DNA of 64,000 nt, taken from positions 253,001-317,000 of the forward strand of contig WNDS01000005.1 in assembly GCA_009912235.1 (NCBI GenBank), written 5' to 3'. Source of the DNA: Stenotrophomonas maltophilia (lineage in GTDB: Bacteria; Pseudomonadota; Gammaproteobacteria; Xanthomonadales; Xanthomonadaceae). The stretch's first letter is position 1, and every line of letters begins with the position of its first letter. Below, in pieces: positions 57,137-64,000 of this stretch. The position numbers and the translations under genes were made by a program. The notes under the pieces are model-generated. The model saw only the letters and a program-made list of their open reading frames with translations, was not told where the DNA came from and made no database searches.

Positions 57137-58233
57137 ACACGGCGGCAGCCACCCCGTCGCAGCGCTACGCTGCCGGCGCGGCGCAGGGCGAATGGCAGGA
57201 CGTCCCGGCCCAGCACGCGTCACTGGCCGAGCTGGACCGCATCCATCTGGCGCTGCTGGAAGACGCCGACGAGGGCTGGCTGGACCGCCTGGCCGCGTTC
57301 TGGAAGAAGCCCGAGCCGGTCAAGGGCCTGTACTTCTGGGGCGGCGTCGGCCGCGGCAAGACCTTCCTGGTGGACCTGTTCTACGACGGGCTGCCGATCA
57401 CGCAGAAGTACCGCACGCACTTCCATCGCTTCATGCGCGGCATCCACGAGCGCCTGCGCGAACACCAGGGCCAGAGCGACCCGCTGGCGAAGATCGCCCA
57501 GGAATGGCGCGGCAGCCTGCGCGTGCTGGTGCTGGATGAATTCTTCGTCACCGACATCGGCGATGCCATGCTGCTGGCGCGGCTGCTGGAACGCCTGTTC
57601 GCCGAAGGCGTGACCCTGGTGACCACCTCCAACACGGCGGTGGAGAACCTGTACCTCAACGGCCTGCAGCGCGACAGCTTCCTGCCGGCCATCGGCCTGC
57701 TGCAGCGCTTCTGCGTGGAGCTGTTCGCCGAAGGCACCGAGGATTACCGCATGCGCGCGCTGACCCGTTCGCCGGTGTACCGCGCGCCGCTGGCCGCCGA
57801 CAGCGACGACTGGCTGGCCTCGCGCTGGACCGAACTGAGCGGCGCGCAGCCGGCCAAGGCCGGCAACATCGAGATCGAAGGGCGCAAGATCGCCGTGCGC
57901 GGGCGTGCCAAGAGCATTGCCTGGTTCGATTTCCCGGCCCTGTGCGAAGGCCCGCGTGGCCTGTCGGACTACATCGAGATCGCGCACGAGTTCAATACGG
58001 TGCTGCTGGGCGGCATTCCCGCCTTCGACCGCCTGAACGAGGATGCCGCGCGCCGCTTCGTCAACCTGATCGACGAACTCTACGACCGCCACGTCAACCT
58101 GGTCTGCACCGCGTCCACCTCGCCCATCGAGCTGTACACCGGCACCCGCCTGCAGGGCGCGTTCGAACGCACCGCCTCGCGCCTGATCGAAATGCAGAGC
58201 GCCGAGTACCTGGGCACGCCGCACCGGGCCTGA
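57133..58233 (+). CDS. zapE: ZapE, division-associated AFG1-type ATPase
   Basis: A 366-residue AAA-like ATPase that acts on FtsZ ring constriction. Walker A is GGVGRGKT at 70-77 (LYFWGGVGRGKTFLVDLF) and Walker B is RVLVLDEFFVTDIGDAM; the sensor region TLVTTSNTAVENLYLNGLQR is also present. The C-terminal ASTSPIELYTG and LIEMQSAEYL are family features. Translation is coupled to the upstream hydrolase. Confidence 0.94.
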   Translation: MNTAAATPSQRYAAGAAQGEWQDVPAQHASLAELDRIHLALLEDADEGWLDRLAAFWKKPEPVKGLYFWGGVGRGKTFLVDLFYDGLPITQKYRTHFHRFMRGIHERLREHQGQSDPLAKIAQEWRGSLRVLVLDEFFVTDIGDAMLLARLLERLFAEGVTLVTTSNTAVENLYLNGLQRDSFLPAIGLLQRFCVELFAEGTEDYRMRALTRSPVYRAPLAADSDDWLASRWTELSGAQPAKAGNIEIEGRKIAVRGRAKSIAWFDFPALCEGPRGLSDYIEIAHEFNTVLLGGIPAFDRLNEDAARRFVNLIDELYDRHVNLVCTASTSPIELYTGTRLQGAFERTASRLIEMQSAEYLGTPHRA

Positions 58234-58254
58234 CGTGTTTCCAGTGGCGCCGGC

Positions 58255-59094
58255 CTAGCGGGTCGGCGCCACGGCCGTGCCGCGCGGCTGTTCATCGGCG
58301 CCGAACGACATCTGCAGCCCCTGGCTGCGCGCAGGCGGCGCCACCTGAACGCCGGCACTGCGCGTGATCAGCTGCAGCGGCTGGCCCTGGTAGCGCACCT
58401 CCAGCGCATCGTGGGTGGCGGCCAGCGACTGCACCAGCGGGCACAGCGCCCGGGCCTTGAGCGCCAGCTGCTCCCCGCGCGCCTCCATGCGCTGGTCCAG
58501 GTCCTGGTCCATGCGCTCGGCACGCCGCTCGATGGCCCCGCTGCGGCCGGTGAACACCTGCCACATCACGCTGCGCGTCATCGCGCCGGCCAGCGATTCG
58601 GCCATCGCGTCCACGCGGGCATCGAAACCGTCGCCGAAGGTGGCCTGTTCCCAGTAGCCACGGCCCAGGCTGCCGTCCACCCAGGCCTCGGTCTGCTGGC
58701 GCAGCGCCCGCACCTTGCGGCTGTTGGTCGAGCCGGTCATCACCCCGTAGACCTCGTTGAGCACCTCGAAGGTCAGCCCGGACACGTCGTGGGCCAGCGC
58801 GGTGGCCGCCGGCATCAGCTGCCGCGCCCCGGCCTCGAGCTGGCGCAGGCGGGCGGCATCGGCAGCACTGACCGGCACCACGGTGTCATCCAGGCTCAGC
58901 ACGCCATCGTGGAACACCACCTCATGCGGGGCATGGGGGCCGTGCCGCAGCCAGATGCCGCCGCTGTCCACCAGTACGTCGTAATCGGTCCGTATGCCGC
59001 ATTCATCTGATTGCAGCCGCAGCGTCTCGGCGGCCTGCAGCGGAAGCGGGGACAGCAGCAACAGCAGCATGGGAACCAGCAGGGGCAGGCGCAT
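58255..59094 (-). CDS. DUF2884 (YggN-like) exported protein
   Basis: A 279-residue periplasmic protein: signal peptide (LLVPMLLLLLSPLPLQAAE), then the DUF2884 domain (LHDDVLVD-like region YDVLVDSGGIWLRHGPHAPH, GVLSLDDTVVPVSAADAAR, VLNEVYGVMTGS). The C-terminus carries a Cys (ALCPLVQSLAATHDALEV). The function is unknown. The start at ATG 59094 begins the signal peptide. Its natural stop is TAG (58255-58257). Confidence 0.84.
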   Translation of the reverse strand: MRLPLLVPMLLLLLSPLPLQAAETLRLQSDECGIRTDYDVLVDSGGIWLRHGPHAPHEVVFHDGVLSLDDTVVPVSAADAARLRQLEAGARQLMPAATALAHDVSGLTFEVLNEVYGVMTGSTNSRKVRALRQQTEAWVDGSLGRGYWEQATFGDGFDARVDAMAESLAGAMTRSVMWQVFTGRSGAIERRAERMDQDLDQRMEARGEQLALKARALCPLVQSLAATHDALEVRYQGQPLQLITRSAGVQVAPPARSQGLQMSFGADEQPRGTAVAPTR

Positions 59095-59634
59095 GGGCCG
59101 GGTCCTTCCAGCACAGGGGTGCAGCATCGCCGTGTGCAGGCCAGCCGTCACCGGCCGGAAGTCATTGCCACAGGCCATCCACCGGCTGCCCACGACCTAT
59201 CCACAGGGTTGTCCCTAGCCAGTTTCATCACGGCCATGTGAAGCTGTCATTGTTCCGTTTCCGTCGTGCGTTGTACCGCCGCTGTGACGTGTTCCGGGCT
59301 TGACTGCGCAGCCCGTTCCGGCAGGTCTGAAGCGTCCAGACGCGGCGCCGATGGCATGATCCTTGCGCCGCAAGGGATTACCCGATTTCACTACATTTGG
59401 CGTTGACGGCCCCCACCACCCCCACTATCTTGTGGTCGTCGGTCGCAGCAACCCCAAGTCTTGGGGTCCGCAGTGGGGGTCCACCGCGGTACCCGCCAGC
59501 GATCGCCAACCGGCAGTGGAAAGCGCAGGGTCTCAGTCCCTGCGACACCGTTCTGCCACCCTGGGCTGTCATGTCCCGGGTCGAGCAACCCTGATGCACA
59601 CAGCACCCCCAATCACGCCAAGAGGACACACGCC
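59095..59634. promoter_or_regulatory. nrdAB upstream region with NrdR- and DnaA-like sites
   Basis: No gene is seen in these 540 bases. Candidate signals for the plus strand are CCAC-TATCTT-GTGG at 59422-59435, which resembles a NrdR half-palindrome, and CTATCCACA at 59197-59205, one mismatch from the DnaA box. The region near 59372-59400 (TTACCCGATTTCACTACATT) is the least GC-rich and could hold the -10. The GTG start of nrdA has a good Shine-Dalgarno (AGAGGA, 59621-59626). NrdR and DnaA control of nrdAB is established in other proteobacteria; the sites here are only inferred. Confidence 0.4.
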
Positions 59635-62046
59635 GTGACCACCGAATCCAGCGCCACCATCGAGAAGGAAAGCGAGTTCCTGCTGACGTCGCCGCCGACG
59701 GCCAACGCGATGAGCGTGACCAAGCGCAACGGCACGACCGAGCTGGTGGATCTGAACAAGATCGTGCGTGCGGTGCAGCGTTCCTCCGAAGGCCTGCACG
59801 CCGTCGATTCGATGCGCGTGGCCACCCGTACCATTTCCGGCCTGTACAACGGCGCCACCACCCGCGAGCTGGACGAACTGTCCATCCGTACCGCCGCGCT
59901 GCTGATCGGTGAAGAGCCCGAGTACGGCCGCCTTGCCGCGCGCCTGCTGGCCAACTACATCGCCAAGGAAGTGTCCGGCCAGGAAATCTACGCCTTCTCG
60001 CAGTCGGTCAGCCGCGGCCACGAAGTGGGCCTGATCAACGACCGCCTGCTGAACTTCGTGCAGACCAACGCACGCAAGCTCAACGATGCCATCGACATCT
60101 CGCTGGACCTGAACTTCGATTACTTCGGCCTACGCACGCTGTACGACCGCTACCTGCTGCGCCACCCGCACACCCGCAAGGTGATCGAGACCCCGCAGCA
60201 GTTCTTCCTGCGCATCGCCAGCGCGCTGAGCGAGGACGTGTCCGAGACCCTGGCGCTGTACAAGCGCATGGGCAACCTGGACTACCTGCCGTCCAGCCCG
60301 ACCCTGTTCAACTCCGGCACCACCCACGAGCAGCTGTCCTCGTGCTTCCTGCTGGATTCGCCGCAGGATTCGCTGGAATCGATCTACTCCAAGTACGGCG
60401 ACATCGCCCAGCTGTCCAAGTTCTCCGGCGGCATCGGCGTCAGCTACACCCGCGTGCGTTCGCGTGGCTCGCTCATCAAGTCCACCAATGGTCATTCCAA
60501 CGGCATCGTGCCGTGGCTGAAGACCATGGATTCGTCGGTGGCCGCAGTGAACCAGGGCGGCAAGCGCAAGGGCGCGGCCTGCGTGTACCTGGAAACCTGG
60601 CACGCCGACGTCGAGGATTTCCTCGAGCTGCGTGACAACACCGGCGACGAATCGCGTCGTGCGCACAACCTGAACCTGGCCAACTGGATCCCGGACCTGT
60701 TCATGAAGCGTGTCGAGGCCGACCAGGAATGGTCACTGTTCGATCCGCGCGTCGTGCCGGAGTTCACCGACCTGTTCGGCGAAGCCTTCGAGGCCGCCTA
60801 CCTGCAGGCCGAAGCACAGGGCAAGGCCAACCGCACCATCTCGGCCCGTAAGCTGTACTCGCGGATGATGCGCACGCTGGCCGAGACCGGCAACGGCTGG
60901 ATGACCTTCAAGGACAAGTGCAACCGCGCCAGCAACCAGACCCTGCGCGCCGGCAACGTCATCCACCTGTCCAACCTGTGCACCGAAATCCTGGAAGTCA
61001 CCTCGGCGGAAGAAACCGCGGTGTGCAACCTGGGTTCGATCAACCTGGGCAACCACTTCGACGGCAACGGCGAGTTCGATTTCGACAAGCTGGCCGACAC
61101 CGTGCGCCTGGCCGTGCGTCAGCTCGACCGCGTCATCGACCTGAACTTCTACCCGATCGAATCGGCACGCCGCGGCAACCTGCGCTGGCGTCCGGTCGGC
61201 CTGGGCTGCATGGGCCTGCAGGATGTGTTCTTCCGCAAGCGCCTGCCGTTCGACAGCGCTGAAGCCCGCGCGCTGTCGAAGAAGATTGCCGAGACCATCT
61301 ACTTCCACGCGCTGGAAACCTCGGTGGAACTGGCCCAGGAACGTGGCAAGCACCCGTCGTTCGCCGACACCCGTGCGGCCAGCGGTGAGCTGCAGTTCGA
61401 CGCCTGGAACGTGGTGCCCGAAGATGCCGCCCGCTGGGATGCCCTGCGTGAGCGCATCAAGGAACACGGCCTGCGCAACTCGCTGATGATCGCCATTGCC
61501 CCGACCGCGACCATCGCCTCGATCGCCGGCTGCTACGAGTGCGTCGAACCGCAGGTGTCTAACCTGTTCAAGCGCGAAACGCTGTCCGGTGACTTCCTGC
61601 AGGTCAACCGCTACCTGGTGAACGAGCTGAAGAAGCTGGGCCACTGGACCCCGGAAATGCGCGACGCCATCAAGCTGGCCGAAGGCTCGATCCAGGGCAT
61701 CGCGCAGATTCCGGAAACCCTGCGCGAGGTCTACCGCACCGCATGGGAACTGCCGATGCGTTCGTTGATCGACATGGCCGCCGACCGTGGCGCCTTCATC
61801 GACCAGTCCGCCTCGCTCAACCTGTTCATGGAAAGTCCGAACATCGGCGCGATGTCCTCCATGTACATGTACGCGTGGAAGCAGGGCATCAAGACCACCT
61901 ACTACCTGCGTTCGCGCCCGGCCACCAAGATCGCCAAGACCACGGTCAGCCACACCGCCACCGCAGCGCCGGAAAAGGTGTTCAGCCCGGAAGAGGCCAT
62001 CGCCTGCTCGCTGGAAAACCCGGAAGCCTGCGAGGCTTGCCAGTAA
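59635..62046 (+). CDS. nrdA: Ribonucleoside-diphosphate reductase alpha subunit (class Ia)
   Basis: Catalytic subunit that reduces NDPs to dNDPs, 803 residues. An ATP-cone begins the protein (VTKRNGTTELVDLNKIVRAV), followed by the catalytic barrel: SSCFLLDSPQDSLESI, IHLSNLCTEILEV, AVCNLGSINLGNH and MIAIAPTATIASIAGCYECV. The C-terminal redox pair is EACEAC. GTG 59635 is the start; upstream reading has no family match. nrdB follows after 112 bases that include a SMAG repeat. Confidence 0.95.
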   Translation: MTTESSATIEKESEFLLTSPPTANAMSVTKRNGTTELVDLNKIVRAVQRSSEGLHAVDSMRVATRTISGLYNGATTRELDELSIRTAALLIGEEPEYGRLAARLLANYIAKEVSGQEIYAFSQSVSRGHEVGLINDRLLNFVQTNARKLNDAIDISLDLNFDYFGLRTLYDRYLLRHPHTRKVIETPQQFFLRIASALSEDVSETLALYKRMGNLDYLPSSPTLFNSGTTHEQLSSCFLLDSPQDSLESIYSKYGDIAQLSKFSGGIGVSYTRVRSRGSLIKSTNGHSNGIVPWLKTMDSSVAAVNQGGKRKGAACVYLETWHADVEDFLELRDNTGDESRRAHNLNLANWIPDLFMKRVEADQEWSLFDPRVVPEFTDLFGEAFEAAYLQAEAQGKANRTISARKLYSRMMRTLAETGNGWMTFKDKCNRASNQTLRAGNVIHLSNLCTEILEVTSAEETAVCNLGSINLGNHFDGNGEFDFDKLADTVRLAVRQLDRVIDLNFYPIESARRGNLRWRPVGLGCMGLQDVFFRKRLPFDSAEARALSKKIAETIYFHALETSVELAQERGKHPSFADTRAASGELQFDAWNVVPEDAARWDALRERIKEHGLRNSLMIAIAPTATIASIAGCYECVEPQVSNLFKRETLSGDFLQVNRYLVNELKKLGHWTPEMRDAIKLAEGSIQGIAQIPETLREVYRTAWELPMRSLIDMAADRGAFIDQSASLNLFMESPNIGAMSSMYMYAWKQGIKTTYYLRSRPATKIAKTTVSHTATAAPEKVFSPEEAIACSLENPEACEACQ

Positions 62047-62059
62047 CACCGCGCGGTGG

Positions 62060-62130
62060 GTGCCGACCGTTGGTCGGCATGCCTGCTCCGCTGCGGAAAC
62101 ACCCACGGTAGCGCCGGGCCATGCCCGGCG
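62060..62130. repeat. TGCCGACC palindrome and SMAG repeat between nrdA and nrdB
   Basis: TGCCGACC-GTT-GGTCGGCA (62061-62079) and a SMAG core (62107-62130). Both can fold in the nrdA-nrdB transcript and may set the ratio of the two products or protect the mRNA. Confidence 0.75.
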
Positions 62131-62158
62131 GCTCACCCAGGAATTCAAGGAAACACCC

Positions 62159-63178
62159 ATGGCCGACAAGCCCAAGCAGATGCTGCTCGATCCCGGTTTC
62201 GAACTGACCCTGCGCCCGATGCGCTACCCGCAGTTCTATGACATGTACCGGAATGCGATCAAGAACACCTGGACGGTGGAAGAGATCAACTTCCAGATCG
62301 ACATCAGCGACCTGCACAGCAAGATGTCGCCGGGTGAGCGCCACCTGATCCACCGCCTGGTCGCGTTCTTCGCCACCGGCGATTCGATCGTGTCCAACAA
62401 CCTGGTGCTGAACCTGTACCAGCACTTGAACGCCCCCGAGGCGCGCATGTACCTGTCGCGCCAGCTGTACGAAGAAGCGCTGCACGTGCAGTTCTACCTG
62501 ACCCTGCTGGACAACTACCTGCCGGATCCGGACGAGCGCGTCAAAGCCTTCGCCGCGGTGGAGAACATCGACTCGATCAAGAAGAAGGCCGATTTCTGCT
62601 TCAAGTGGATCGACTCGATCCAGGAGCTGAAGCGCATCGAGACCCGCGAAGAGCGTCGCCAGTTCCTGCTGAACCAGATCTGCTTCGCCGCGTGCATCGA
62701 GGGCCTGTTCTTCTTCGCCGCGTTCGCCTACGTGTACTACTTCCGTTCGCGTGGCTTGCTCAACGGCCTGGCCTCGGGTACCAACTGGGTGTTCCGCGAC
62801 GAAAGCGCGCACATGGATTTCGCCTTCGAGTGCGTGGACGTGATCCGTGAGGAAGAGCCGGACCTGTTCGACGACAAGATGAAGCAGGATGTCTACGACA
62901 TGCTGGCCGAAGCGATCGAGTGCGAAGTGCAGTTCGCCGAGGACGTGCTGTCCGGGGGCGTGGCGGGTATTTCCACCCGTGACATGCGCCAGTACCTGCA
63001 GCACTGCGCCGACAACCATTTCCATCGCCTGGGCATGGAGCGCAAGTACAACGTGCGCAACCCGCTGAGCTTCATGGAACTGCAGGACGTGCAGGAACTG
63101 ACCAACTTCTTCGAACGTCGCGCTTCGGCCTACCAGGTGGGCGTGCAGGGCGAAGTGGCCTTCGACATGAACTTCTGA
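62159..63178 (+). CDS. nrdB: Ribonucleoside-diphosphate reductase beta subunit
   Basis: Di-iron/tyrosyl-radical subunit of 339 residues that generates the radical used by NrdA. Iron ligands are seen in YEEALHVQFY, with the radical Tyr four residues after the His, and in the second helix pair (ECEVQFAEDV; HCADNHFHRLG). The aromatic C-terminus (FDMNF) docks on NrdA. ATG 62159 with AAGGA (62147-62151) upstream is the clear start. Confidence 0.95.
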   Translation: MADKPKQMLLDPGFELTLRPMRYPQFYDMYRNAIKNTWTVEEINFQIDISDLHSKMSPGERHLIHRLVAFFATGDSIVSNNLVLNLYQHLNAPEARMYLSRQLYEEALHVQFYLTLLDNYLPDPDERVKAFAAVENIDSIKKKADFCFKWIDSIQELKRIETREERRQFLLNQICFAACIEGLFFFAAFAYVYYFRSRGLLNGLASGTNWVFRDESAHMDFAFECVDVIREEEPDLFDDKMKQDVYDMLAEAIECEVQFAEDVLSGGVAGISTRDMRQYLQHCADNHFHRLGMERKYNVRNPLSFMELQDVQELTNFFERRASAYQVGVQGEVAFDMNF

Positions 63179-63202
63179 CCGCAACGGTCAGCAGCGTCGA
63201 CG

Positions 63203-63228
63203 AAATCCCCGGCCAAGGCCGGGGTTTT
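63203..63228 (+). terminator. Intrinsic terminator after nrdAB
   Basis: AAATCCCCGGCC-AA-GGCCGGGGTTTT, a strong stem with A and T tails, 25 bases after the nrdB stop. Confidence 0.88.
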
Positions 63229-63317
63229 GCGTTCCAGGCCCATTGCAGGTCCGGCGACGGCCGGCATTCACGGCGCTGCCGTAGAATTCCCACCCTCCCC
63301 ACACACCGGCCCCCGCC

Positions 63318-63728
63318 ATGACCCCCATCCCCGAAACCGTGCCGCCCATCGAAGTGTGCATGGCCGAAATCGTCTTCCCCAACCACACCAACCACCTCGG
63401 CACCCTGTTCGGTGGCCAGGCGCTGGCCTGGATGGACAAGGCCGCCTTCCTGGCCGCCGCCCGCTATTCGCGCCGCACCGTGGTGACCGCGCGCAGCGAC
63501 CAGGTCGATTTCAAGCTGCCGATCCGCGTTGGTGACATGGTCGAAACCGTGGGCCGCATCGTGGAAGTGGGCCGCAGCTCGATGAAAGTCGAGGTTGAAC
63601 TGATCGCCGAGGACCTGCACAGCGGCGAGCGCAAGCTGTGCACCCGTGGCCACTTCGTGATGATCGCGCTGGATGCCGACGGCCATCCGATCGGCGTACC
63701 GGCACTGCCGGGCACCCCGGCGGCCTGA
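63318..63728 (+). CDS. Acyl-CoA thioesterase (YciA-like hotdog)
   Basis: A 136-residue hotdog-fold thioesterase. The catalytic region is FPNHTNHLGTLFGGQALAWM with the Asp in WMDKAAFLAA; SDQVDFKLPIRVGD is the second conserved block. YciA enzymes cleave a range of acyl-CoAs in the cytosol; the substrate here is not predictable. The gene is single, between nrdB and a sirtuin. Confidence 0.9.
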   Translation: MTPIPETVPPIEVCMAEIVFPNHTNHLGTLFGGQALAWMDKAAFLAAARYSRRTVVTARSDQVDFKLPIRVGDMVETVGRIVEVGRSSMKVEVELIAEDLHSGERKLCTRGHFVMIALDADGHPIGVPALPGTPAA

Positions 63729-63770
63729 CCCCGGCTTGCGGGGGCGCCGCTGCGCCCCCATCTGGCTGGC

Positions 63771-64000
63771 ATGACCCCGCCGCTCACTGACTTCATCGAC
63801 CGCGCCCGGCGCCTGTTCGTGCTGACCGGCGCCGGCCGCAGCACCGCCTCGGGCATCCCGGATTACCGCGATGCCGACGGCCAGTGGAAGCGCACCCCGC
63901 CGGTGACCTACCAGGCCTTCATGGGCGAGGCCGCCACCCGCCAGCGCTACTGGGCGCGCAGCCTGCTGGGCTGGCTGCGCTTCGGCCTGGCCCGGCCCAA
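63771..64000 (+). CDS. Sir2-family NAD-dependent protein deacylase, N-terminal part
   Basis: The first 76 residues are in the window. The NAD-binding motif reads VLTGAGRSTASGIPDYRD, then KRTPPVTYQAFM and RYWARSLLGW, as in class II/III bacterial sirtuins. The usual residue after GAG in this subgroup is Cys (GAGCST); here it is Arg, which may be a real variant or a single-base error. The start is ATG 63771; the protein is cut by the window end. Confidence 0.85.
   Translation, partial: MTPPLTDFIDRARRLFVLTGAGRSTASGIPDYRDADGQWKRTPPVTYQAFMGEAATRQRYWARSLLGWLRFGLARP

Noticed and set aside
59363..59638. A small gene just upstream of nrdA
   Set aside because: The reading frame has no ribosome site, overlaps the nrdA ribosome-binding region and contains the hairpin and NrdR-like element; it looks like leader sequence.
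17790..62130. SMAG repeats considered as a CRISPR array
   Set aside because: Copies are scattered over 44 kb between unrelated genes, are palindromic and have no regular spacers or cas genes nearby.

Overview
The window is high-GC DNA from the chromosome of a Xanthomonadaceae bacterium, most likely Stenotrophomonas (S. maltophilia complex). The evidence is an oleABCD locus very close to the xanthomonad one, the short 'GTAG' palindromes typical of Stenotrophomonas between genes, and gene families with xanthomonad sequence character. No rRNA, tRNA, prophage, insertion sequence or CRISPR array was seen. The gene content is mostly housekeeping.

Layout. 1-6119 (minus strand): a truncated secreted protein, a TonB-dependent receptor, a ROK regulator, an MFS permease and a NarL-type response regulator; the receptor/ROK/permease set looks like a nutrient-uptake locus. 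6187-9762: a BvgS/EvgS-type hybrid kinase divergent from the response regulator. 9756-13336: cytochrome c, ETF-ubiquinone oxidoreductase and divergent glutaryl-CoA dehydrogenase. 13492-18287: trmL, a small internally repetitive exported protein, an M16 peptidase and a DUF4156 lipoprotein. 18390-23716: oleA, oleB, a YkgJ-type gene on the other strand, oleC and oleD (long-chain olefin synthesis). 23839-30893: DUF1328 protein, ddl, ubiJ-ubiB-methyltransferase, truC, DUF2059 protein, arfB and an acyltransferase. 31027-37409: M3 peptidase, two dehydroquinase-like small proteins, lepB, MFS transporter and a damaged LysR gene. 37839-41909: LysR regulator divergent from aceB-aceA (glyoxylate shunt). 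42197-47390: a signalling and peptide-modification island. 47408-53001: leucine/isovalerate catabolism (isovaleryl-CoA dehydrogenase and both methylcrotonyl-CoA carboxylase subunits) with a divergent TetR gene. 53203-64000: cytochrome c5, secreted nuclease, DMT permease, alpha/beta hydrolase-zapE, DUF2884 protein, nrdA-nrdB, acyl-CoA thioesterase and the start of a sirtuin.

The most interesting region is 42197-47390. A cNMP-binding/GGDEF protein lies 15 bases upstream of a class III nucleotidyl cyclase with a membrane segment and TPR repeats. Next come a roughly 98-residue peptide with a nitrile-hydratase-like leader and a divergent SagB-type flavin dehydrogenase. Together these look like an uncharacterised ribosomal-peptide (RiPP) modification system coupled to a cGMP-to-c-di-GMP relay.

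A second theme is damage. Nine otherwise well-conserved genes carry in-frame stops (seven TAG, one TGA), single-base frameshifts (four) or a short deletion of about 37 bp. Two of the TAG codons fall exactly where a catalytic or metal-ligand glutamate is expected. Consensus errors in the assembly are the simplest explanation, but real pseudogenes or recoding cannot be excluded from sequence alone. Each such gene is annotated over its full reconstructed span.
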